From Lysobacterales bacterium CG_4_10_14_3_um_filter_64_11 (lineage in GTDB: Bacteria > Pseudomonadota > Gammaproteobacteria > Xanthomonadales > Xanthomonadaceae), in assembly GCA_002782905.1 (NCBI GenBank), contig PFJA01000034.1, positions 1 to 11,534 of the forward strand: a DNA stretch of 11,534 nt, given 5' to 3'. A model generated the notes under the pieces. That model was not told where the DNA came from and did not search any database. It saw only the letters and a program-made list of their open reading frames with translations. Positions 1 through 5,208 of this stretch are shown one piece after another. Numbering within the stretch: position 1 is the first letter of the stretch; the number at the start of each line of letters is the position of its first letter. The position numbers were made by a program, and so were the translations under genes.

Positions 1-2
1 CC

Positions 3-62
3 TGGTTCGTCGGCTTCGCGCTGGCGGCGCTGGTGTATCTGGGCTTGGCGCGGCGGGGGTGA
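3..62 (+). CDS. C-terminal end of a membrane protein, possibly an NCS1-family permease (partial)
   Basis: Frame 3 is open from the window edge to a TGA at 60-62 and reads WFVGFALAALVYLGLARRG. This is a hydrophobic helix ending in a short basic tail, which is how the last transmembrane segment of many inner-membrane transporters looks. The neighbouring hydA suggests an NCS1 (nucleobase/allantoin/hydantoin:cation symporter) permease, because such transporters are often encoded beside dihydropyrimidinase. That identity is inferred from context and from only 19 residues, so it is tentative. The gene converges on hicA, whose stop codon lies 12 nt beyond. Confidence 0.5.
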   Translation, partial: WFVGFALAALVYLGLARRG

Positions 63-74
63 TGCGGGATCGTG

Positions 75-299
75 TCAAAGCTCAAGGAACTGGTCGGGTT
101 CAATGCCGGCCTGTTTGAGAATGGCACGCACAGTGCCTTCGGGTAAATCACCGGGGTGGTTCACCAGCGTGGTGTAGCGTTGGGTTGTGGCGTTGAACCA
201 GATTTCATGCGAGCCGGCAGCTTGCCGGTCAAAGGCAAATCCAAGCACCGTGAGCCTATGGGCAATCTCACGGTAGCGGAAACCGGACAGCCGTCCCAT
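75..299 (-). CDS. hicA: HicA-type mRNA interferase toxin
   Basis: A 74-residue protein of the HicA/YcfA family, which folds as a small double-stranded-RNA-binding-like domain and cleaves mRNA. The start chosen is the ATG at 297-299 (MGRLSGFRYREI). Earlier in-frame starts would run into hicB and add a segment with no family resemblance. The signature segment AGSHEIWFN carries His31, matching the catalytic histidine of the family, followed by NHPGDLPEGTVRAILKQAGI, the usual C-terminal helix. It starts 10 nt after the hicB stop, so the two genes are one transcription unit with the antitoxin first. Only a weak Shine-Dalgarno-like purine stretch precedes it, which suggests translational coupling to hicB. 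Length is slightly above the typical 60 or so residues. Confidence 0.85.
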   Translation of the reverse strand: MGRLSGFRYREIAHRLTVLGFAFDRQAAGSHEIWFNATTQRYTTLVNHPGDLPEGTVRAILKQAGIEPDQFLEL

Positions 300-309
300 G
301 ACCGCTCGC

Positions 310-537
310 TCAGCCGAGCACCAATGGGTAATCGAAGGATTCCTGCAACTCGGTAAGCGACGTTGTGTTGGCTCTTTCGCCCCGCGCGGCAATCAATTTT
401 CTGGCGACATCGCGAGCGATTTCCAGAGTCTCGGTAACCGTTCGACCTTGTGCGACCAGGCCGGGCACGTCGTCGCTGGTGGCAAGATACACGCCTTCGG
501 GCAGGTGTTCGATGTGCAGATTGACGATGCGCTCCAT
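310..537 (-). CDS. hicB: HicB-type (DUF1902-like) antitoxin
   Basis: A 75-residue protein, MERIVNLHIEHLPEGVYLATS at the N-terminus, with the beta-beta-beta-alpha pattern of the HicB partial-RNase-H fold. The segment SDDVPGLVAQGRTVTETLE is the usual 'decisions about the substrate strand then helix' core of the family. It should bind and neutralise HicA encoded immediately downstream. The start was set at the ATG at 535-537 because a GGAG sequence (546-549, minus strand) sits 8 nt upstream. A GTG three codons earlier would overlap that ribosome binding site. The protein ends soon after the core fold, so it lacks an obvious C-terminal helix-turn-helix or ribbon-helix-helix; autoregulation by direct DNA binding is therefore uncertain. 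Confidence 0.82.
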   Translation of the reverse strand: MERIVNLHIEHLPEGVYLATSDDVPGLVAQGRTVTETLEIARDVARKLIAARGERANTTSLTELQESFDYPLVLG

Positions 538-545
538 TGGCGACA

Positions 546-549
546 CTCC
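546..549 (-). promoter_or_regulatory. Ribosome binding site deciding the hicB start
   Basis: GGAG on the minus strand, 8 nt before the ATG at 535-537. It favours this ATG over the in-frame GTG at 544-546, which overlaps the site. Confidence 0.6.
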
Positions 550-578
550 GCAGTGTGTGCAATCGCCCTATGCTAGCG

Positions 579-600
579 TGAAACAACGCGAAGCGTTTCA
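579..600. repeat. Inverted repeat upstream of hicB, possible operator
   Basis: TGAAAC (579-584) and GTTTCA (595-600) form a perfect inverted repeat with a 10-nt spacer. Nested inside is AACGC-gaa-GCGTT (585-597), a 5-bp stem with a triloop. The site lies about 40 nt upstream of the hicB start, where an operator of a self-regulated toxin-antitoxin operon would be expected. No family operator consensus was recognised, so the role is inferred from position and symmetry only. The rest of the 538-747 gap shows no convincing sigma-70 promoter by eye. Confidence 0.3.
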
Positions 601-747
601 TCATCCGGGGCGGCGATTCGCCATGACCGTTAGCCCAACGCGATCTCGCCGGTCGCATCCAAACCGCCGAACAGGCACGTCGCGCGCGCAATTCGTCGCC
701 AGTTCGCCTAAGCTTTCGTTTTCGATACGCCACCGACGAGGCTCATC

Positions 748-2196
748 ATGTCACTCATCATTCGCGGCGGTACCGTGGTCAATGCCGACCGGCAATTCCG
801 CGCCGATGTCTATTGCGCCGATGGCGTCATCAAGGCCGTCGGCGAGAATCTGGACGTGCCGGCCGGCGCGCAGGTGGTCGATGCCGGCGGCCAGTACGTG
901 ATGCCGGGCGGCATCGATCCGCATACGCACATGCAGTTGCCGTTCATGGGCACGGTGGCCTCCGAGGATTTCTACTCGGGCACGGCGGCGGCGATGGCTG
1001 GCGGCACCACCACCATCATCGACTTCGTGATCCCGGCGCCCAAGCAGCGGTTGATGGACGCCTACCGGCAATGGCGCGAGTGGGCGGAAAAGTCGGCCAG
1101 CGATTACAGCTTCCATGTGGCCATCACCTGGTGGGACCAGAGCGTGCACGACGACATGGGCACGCTGGTGCGCGAGGAAGGCGTCAACAGCTTCAAGCAC
1201 TTCATGGCGTACAAGGGTGCGATCATGGCCGACGACGAGATCATGTACCAGAGCTTTCGTCGCGCACTGACGCTGGGCGCGATGCCGACCGTACACGCCG
1301 AGAACGGCGAACTGGTGTTCCAGTTGCAACGCAAACTGCTGGCCGAATGCATCACCGGCCCGGAAGGGCACCCGCTGTCGCGGCCGCCCGCCGCCGAAGG
1401 CGAGGCGGCCAACCGCGCCATCCGTTTTGCCGAAGTGATCGGGGTGCCGCTGTACATCGTGCATGTGTCGTGCAAGGACGCGCTCGATGAAATCATCCGC
1501 GCCCGCAATGCCGGCCTGCGCGTATACGGCGAGGTGTTGCCCGGGCATCTGCTGGTGGACGATCGCGTGTACCGCAACCCGGACTTTACCTTCGCCGCGG
1601 CGCACGTGATGTCGCCGCCGTTCCGCGCCAAGTCGCATCAAGAAGCGCTATGGCAAGGCTTGCAGGCGGGCCACCTGCAAACCACCGCCACCGATCACTG
1701 CTGTTTCTGCGCCGAGCAAAAAGCCGCTGGTTGCGATGATTTCAGCAAGATCCCGAACGGTTGCGGCGGGGTGGAAGACCGCATGGCGGTGCTGTGGACG
1801 CATGGCGTGAATACGGGCCGGCTGACGCCGGAGGAATTCGTCGCGATCACCTCGGCCAATGCCGCACGTATCTTCAACCTGTACCCGCGCAAGGGCAGCA
1901 TCAGCGTCGGTGCCGATGCCGACATCGTGGTGTGGGACCCCAACGCCAGCAAGACGATCTCGGCCAAGACCCATCGCCAGCAGGTCGATTTCAACATCTT
2001 CGAGGGCATGCAAGTGCGCGGCCTGCCCTCGCACACGATTTCGCAAGGAAAGCTCACCTGGGTGCAGGGCGAACTGCGTGCCGAGCGCGGCGCCGGCCGC
2101 TACCTCAAGCGCCCGGCTTACACCTCGGCGTTTGCGGCGTTGGAGAAGATCGCGGCGGCACGCACACCAACGGCGGTAGCGCGCCGCCCGGGTTGA
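748..2196 (+). CDS. hydA: D-hydantoinase / dihydropyrimidinase
   Basis: A 482-residue cytosolic amidohydrolase of the cyclic amidase family. It opens the ring of 5,6-dihydrouracil, dihydrothymine or 5-substituted hydantoins to N-carbamoyl products, the second step of reductive pyrimidine catabolism. All metal ligands of the binuclear zinc centre are visible: His59 and His61 (GGIDPHTH), Lys150 to be carboxylated (NSFK), His183 (TVHAENG), His239 (YIVHVSC) and Asp316 (TDHCC). Substrate-binding counterparts Tyr155 (FMAY), Ser289 and Asn337 are also present. Length matches the family. The ATG is preceded by GAGG (738-741) at 6-nt spacing. The Cys-rich patch TDHCCFCAEQKAAGCDDF resembles proteobacterial HydA enzymes. 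The upstream permease remnant fits an uptake role; partner genes (dihydropyrimidine dehydrogenase, beta-ureidopropionase) are not in the window. Exact substrate preference cannot be read from sequence. Confidence 0.95.
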   Translation: MSLIIRGGTVVNADRQFRADVYCADGVIKAVGENLDVPAGAQVVDAGGQYVMPGGIDPHTHMQLPFMGTVASEDFYSGTAAAMAGGTTTIIDFVIPAPKQRLMDAYRQWREWAEKSASDYSFHVAITWWDQSVHDDMGTLVREEGVNSFKHFMAYKGAIMADDEIMYQSFRRALTLGAMPTVHAENGELVFQLQRKLLAECITGPEGHPLSRPPAAEGEAANRAIRFAEVIGVPLYIVHVSCKDALDEIIRARNAGLRVYGEVLPGHLLVDDRVYRNPDFTFAAAHVMSPPFRAKSHQEALWQGLQAGHLQTTATDHCCFCAEQKAAGCDDFSKIPNGCGGVEDRMAVLWTHGVNTGRLTPEEFVAITSANAARIFNLYPRKGSISVGADADIVVWDPNASKTISAKTHRQQVDFNIFEGMQVRGLPSHTISQGKLTWVQGELRAERGAGRYLKRPAYTSAFAALEKIAAARTPTAVARRPG

Positions 2197-2231
2197 CGGC
2201 GCGTGATGTTGTCCCGTTACCACAGCGTCGT

Positions 2232-2259
2232 CCCGGGTTGAGGCTACGCCGAACCCGGG
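2232..2259. repeat. CCCGGGTT hairpin in the hydA/methyltransferase convergent junction
   Basis: CCCGGGTT (2232-2239) and AACCCGGG (2252-2259) form a perfect 8-bp stem with a 12-nt loop. The repeat abuts the stop codon of the minus-strand gene (2260-2262) and lies 36 nt after the hydA stop. It looks like one of the dispersed palindromes common in xanthomonad genomes and may act as a two-way transcript end. No T-tract follows on either strand, so it is not a canonical intrinsic terminator. Confidence 0.5.
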
Positions 2260-4761
2260 CTACTCGCTACTCGCCGGCTCGGGCAATGCCGGTTGCAAGG
2301 GCGGAATCACCAAGGTGGTGAACTCCTGGTAGCTGGCGGTGGGCAGATCACGCAATGCCAGCCGCTCGGCGCGATGGTGTTGTATCGGCATCACCGCTGC
2401 CTCGTACAGGATCACTTCGTGGCCGAACGGGTACCAGCGCGCCAGCTTTTTGACCAGCTCACGCAGCCCTTCGGGCTCGGCATGGAAGCGGCTGCAACTC
2501 AGGTCGCCGCTCAAGGCCACCTGCCACAGCAGCAGGTGGGCGCTGGTATCGAGCGTGTGCTGATAGATCAGGAAATGTGTCGCCTCCAGTGACAGCACAC
2601 CGCTGCGGCCGGGGTCGATACCCAGATCGGCGTACAGACAGGCCTCGGCGGAAATCCCCGGCTCCATGCGCGCACTGATGCCTTCGGCGCGGGCCTTGCG
2701 GATTACCGCATGCGGCACATCGGCGAACACGCCGGGATGGCCATAAAACACCGCACACACGCGCTTGCCGGCGCGCACTTCGGCCATGATCGCAGCTTCC
2801 ATTTCGCGATAGGTCTGGCGCCGATCCTTGCCAGATGCATAAAACGGCGACAGATCGATGGCATCCGGGCGCAATGCCTGAATCTGCGCACGCGCCAGCG
2901 GGTCGACCAGGCACAACACCACCTGCGCCGCGCGGATTTCCGAGAGCGTGCGATCGGCCGCATGGCGGCTCATCTGGATACCGCTGCCAACCACTACCAG
3001 GTCTGGCCGCTGCTTCAACCCGCTGGCCGCCAGCTCGGCGCTGGCAATCGCGATCTGGTTGCGCCCGCCGTGCTTGGCGCGATACAGCGCCTGATCGGCG
3101 CAGCGAACCACATCGGCCATGGACGTATGGTTCTCGGTGCGCTCGCAAATGCCGAAACTCAAGGTTGGGGTTACCGTCTGCTCCCATGCCGTTACCGGCT
3201 CGATGCGCTGCTGCAACTGCGCCACCAGCGCCTGCGCCGCCGCCGCATCGGCAGGCAAAAACACGGTGAACTCCTCGCCACCGCTGCGACCGACAAGCGC
3301 ATTGTCGCCGAACACCTCACGCCACCACTCACCCAGGCGGCGCAGCACTTCATCGCCCATGGCATGACCGTAGCGATCATTGATCTGCTTGAACAGATCG
3401 ATATCGGCCATCACCACCGTGAACGGCTTGGCCGCGCTCGCCGTGGCGGCATAGGCCTGTTGGCCGAGTCGGTAGGCCTGCTGGTGGTTGTACAGCCGGG
3501 TCAGGCCATCGCGCTCGGACAACCAGCGGTAGCGCAGGCGGTCATTGCGGGTGCGGCGCAACGAGTAACCCAGCACCAGCAAAATCACCAGCAACAGCAC
3601 CACTACCGCCACGATCAGCCACTGCCGCTGGCTGGCCTCTTTCAGGCGCAACTGCTGAACGGTGCGGTCGCGCTCCAGCAAGGCAATCTGCTGCTCGGCC
3701 ACCTGCGCGTTGAACTCCGCCTGCAGGTAGGCGAAGCGGCGATCACGGATCTCGGCCTGCTCTTTGGCGCGAGCCTGTTCGGCCTGCTTGCGGTAATCCA
3801 GTGCCAGCGCCACCTCACCGCGACGTTCGGCCAGTTCGCTTTGCAGCGACAATGTAAGCGCAAGATTGGCCCATGCACCCGATTGTTCAAATGTCGCCGC
3901 AATCTTGCTGAGCAATTGCTCGGCCTCGGCGCGGTTGCGGTCGAGGCGCACCAGCGCCTCAGCGATATCAAGCTCGGTTTCGCTTACCCCGAAGGCATAA
4001 TTGGCGGCTTGGTAGAGACGTACTGCATTGCGCATCGGCGCCAGCGCATCGAGTACATAGCCTTGTTTCATCTGCGCCGAACCAAGCCCTGCCATGGCCT
4101 GCGCGACGAATACCGGATCCCCCGCCTGCGTGCACACGGTGAACTGCTCACGCGCTATACGCTCGGCCTCCGTGAATTGACCCGCCGTCTTGTGCGCCAG
4201 AACCATATCTGATCGCGCGATACAGCGCGCGCGCAAATCACCGTTCTGATCAGCAGCCAGCAATGCTTGGCGGGAATACGTCACCGCCTGCTCACCCTCA
4301 CCGGCTATTGCGTACAGGTAGGCTGCGTGCCCAAGCAGGGCGATTCTCTCCTTGCCTTGCTCGGGCAGCACGGCCAGGCCCTGCTTGAGCCAACTGAAGG
4401 CGCGGAAATAATCTGCAGCATTGACCGCAACGTTGGCACCCAGACCCAGCGTGCGCAGCAGCAGCGGCGGACTCAACTCCTGCTTGAGCAACGCATCGAT
4501 GCCTTCAAGACACGCCCGATAATCACCCGCCAATGCAAGATTACGCAGCCGCACCAGCTCCACGCGAACACGCTGCTCGGGCGTGGCCTGGGCAAGTTCA
4601 GGCGAGAGCGCATCAATCAGTGCCGCCGACTCCGGCCACGGTGCCTGCTCATTTCGCCGCTCGATCTCGGCAATGCGCGCTTCCAGCTCCGGCCCCGCCC
4701 ACAGCACACTGGCCTGCAGCAGCAGGGCCAGCATCCACAAGCAGCGGCAAAATCCACGCAT
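2260..4761 (-). CDS. Membrane TPR-GGDEF diguanylate cyclase fused to a borosin-type peptide alpha-N-methyltransferase
   Basis: 833 residues. Residues 1-22 are a signal peptide (LLLQASVLWA). About 45-335 is all-helical and TPR-like, predicted periplasmic; about 330-378 is coiled coil; 381-399 is a transmembrane helix. About 415-572 is a GGDEF domain with Mg-binding Asp453 (MADIDLFKQIND) and active-type GGEEF at 494-498. The RxxD inhibitory site is absent (GDNA at that position). About 587-822 is a tetrapyrrole-methylase-fold SAM domain with VVVGSGI (589-595), FYGHPGVFAD (672-681) and MEPGISAEACLYADLGIDP (699-717), which are hallmark strings of borosin methyltransferases such as OphMA and SonM. 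Counterparts of OphMA Tyr66, Arg72 and Tyr76 fall at Tyr641, Arg647 and Tyr651 with identical spacing. The gene follows a precursor-like peptide gene by 8 nt and has no strong ribosome binding site, implying translational coupling. Inferred role: a cytoplasmic-facing enzyme that methylates backbone amides of that peptide and makes c-di-GMP. Ordinary tetrapyrrole methylase activity is the less likely alternative. Confidence 0.88.
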   Translation of the reverse strand: MRGFCRCLWMLALLLQASVLWAGPELEARIAEIERRNEQAPWPESAALIDALSPELAQATPEQRVRVELVRLRNLALAGDYRACLEGIDALLKQELSPPLLLRTLGLGANVAVNAADYFRAFSWLKQGLAVLPEQGKERIALLGHAAYLYAIAGEGEQAVTYSRQALLAADQNGDLRARCIARSDMVLAHKTAGQFTEAERIAREQFTVCTQAGDPVFVAQAMAGLGSAQMKQGYVLDALAPMRNAVRLYQAANYAFGVSETELDIAEALVRLDRNRAEAEQLLSKIAATFEQSGAWANLALTLSLQSELAERRGEVALALDYRKQAEQARAKEQAEIRDRRFAYLQAEFNAQVAEQQIALLERDRTVQQLRLKEASQRQWLIVAVVVLLLVILLVLGYSLRRTRNDRLRYRWLSERDGLTRLYNHQQAYRLGQQAYAATASAAKPFTVVMADIDLFKQINDRYGHAMGDEVLRRLGEWWREVFGDNALVGRSGGEEFTVFLPADAAAAQALVAQLQQRIEPVTAWEQTVTPTLSFGICERTENHTSMADVVRCADQALYRAKHGGRNQIAIASAELAASGLKQRPDLVVVGSGIQMSRHAADRTLSEIRAAQVVLCLVDPLARAQIQALRPDAIDLSPFYASGKDRRQTYREMEAAIMAEVRAGKRVCAVFYGHPGVFADVPHAVIRKARAEGISARMEPGISAEACLYADLGIDPGRSGVLSLEATHFLIYQHTLDTSAHLLLWQVALSGDLSCSRFHAEPEGLRELVKKLARWYPFGHEVILYEAAVMPIQHHRAERLALRDLPTASYQEFTTLVIPPLQPALPEPASSE

Positions 4762-4769
4762 GGAACGGA

Positions 4770-5006
4770 TCAGTAGTCGTCGTTCTTGTTATCGTAGGCT
4801 TTGATTGTGGTGTTGTTTGCGTAAAAGCTTTCGCCAGTCCCACACAAACGGCCCACCGCCGCACAATCGCAGGACTTCATCGCCGCTTTTTCTTCATCGC
4901 TCAAGCCATAACGCGCCAGCACCGCATCCGGGTTGGATTCATACTCGGCAGCCAGCGCCGCATCGCGACCCAGTGCATTGAGCAGTTCCAGCAGTTTGTT
5001 CGTCAT
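4770..5006 (-). CDS. Putative split-borosin precursor peptide (LigA-like recognition domain plus core tail)
   Basis: A 78-residue peptide. Residues 1-50 (MTNKLLELLNALGRDAALAA, then EYESNPDAVLARYGLSDEEKAAM) form a helical segment like the LigA-like borosin binding domain of SonA and the C-terminal precursor segment of OphMA. The pattern 'D..L..EY..NP.AVL..YGLS.EE..A' is diagnostic. After Cys46, Cys48 and Cys55 comes a polar, aromatic-containing tail, GTGESFYANNTTIKAYDNK then NDDY, the likely core; TTIKAY (66-71) is the most strand-like part. There is no signal peptide and no GG leader-cleavage motif. The start is the ATG at 5004-5006, 8 nt after a GGGGAG ribosome binding site; an upstream in-frame ATG at 5061-5063 is rejected. 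The gene is the first of the operon with the methyltransferase. The tail-coding stretch 4773-4835 is about 44% GC by hand count, well below its surroundings. Confidence 0.82.
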   Translation of the reverse strand: MTNKLLELLNALGRDAALAAEYESNPDAVLARYGLSDEEKAAMKSCDCAAVGRLCGTGESFYANNTTIKAYDNKNDDY

Positions 5007-5014
5007 GTTCTGTA

Positions 5015-5020
5015 CTCCCC
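5015..5020 (-). promoter_or_regulatory. Strong ribosome binding site of the precursor gene
   Basis: GGGGAG on the minus strand, 8 nt before the ATG at 5004-5006. It fixes the start of the 78-residue peptide. It contrasts with the absence of such a site before the methyltransferase gene, consistent with much higher translation of substrate than of enzyme. Confidence 0.65.
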
Positions 5021-5035
5021 ATGGTTCATGATTTG

Positions 5036-5064
5036 GTTGCGCCGCATCATCGCGATGACGCAAC
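5036..5064. promoter_or_regulatory. Nested palindrome upstream of the borosin operon, candidate operator
   Basis: TCATCGCGATGA (5047-5058) is a perfect 12-bp palindrome, extended to 18 bp (5044-5061) with one mismatched pair. It is flanked by the inverted pair GTTGCG (5036-5041) and CGCAAC (5059-5064). It lies 30-58 nt upstream of the precursor start and in the shared divergent region with the prolyl oligopeptidase gene. Position and symmetry suggest a dimeric regulator binding site; no regulator family was recognised. Confidence 0.35.
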
Positions 5065-5138
5065 GTGCCCTACCGAAAACAACCGCATTACCGTTCGCAT
5101 GCCGCATTCGATCCGCCATACGACCCCAGAAGCGCGTC

Positions 5139-5167
5139 TTGACACGATACGCCCCGCACCATGCTAG
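5139..5167 (+). promoter_or_regulatory. Sigma-70-like promoter of the prolyl oligopeptidase gene
   Basis: A perfect -35 box TTGACA (5139-5144) is followed, after 16-17 nt, by ATGCTAG (5161-5167), a weak -10 match. Transcription would begin near 5173-5175. The in-frame ATG at 5161-5163 would then lie inside the promoter, so the downstream ATG at 5209 must be the real start. Confidence 0.45.
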
Positions 5168-5208
5168 CGTATGTGGCTGACATTTTCCCGGCTTTGGAGC
5201 ACCCAGCC

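Noticed and set aside
751..1641. Long minus-strand reading frame opposite hydA
   Set aside because: It is antisense to a clearly conserved enzyme, His/Arg-rich and without family resemblance, as expected for a shadow in high-GC DNA.
3060..3130. Possible degenerate GGDEF in the fusion protein
   Set aside because: The signature reads GGEEF with Asp453 and the DGLTRLYN lead-in present, an accepted active variant. Only the inhibitory RxxD site is missing.
2710..4212. 500-codon plus-strand open frame opposite the GGDEF-methyltransferase gene
   Set aside because: Gln/His/Arg-rich antisense shadow with no domain; the minus-strand product shows several intact conserved domains.
5007..5063. N-terminal extension of the precursor from the ATG at 5061-5063 (97 residues)
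   Set aside because: The strong GGGGAG site and the family-like MTNKLLELL start lie downstream. The extension crosses the palindrome and reads as low-quality sequence (MRHRDDAAQPNHEPW).
5161..5208. Longer start for the prolyl oligopeptidase at 5161
   Set aside because: This ATG falls in the probable -10 box and would bury the signal peptide behind 16 extra residues.
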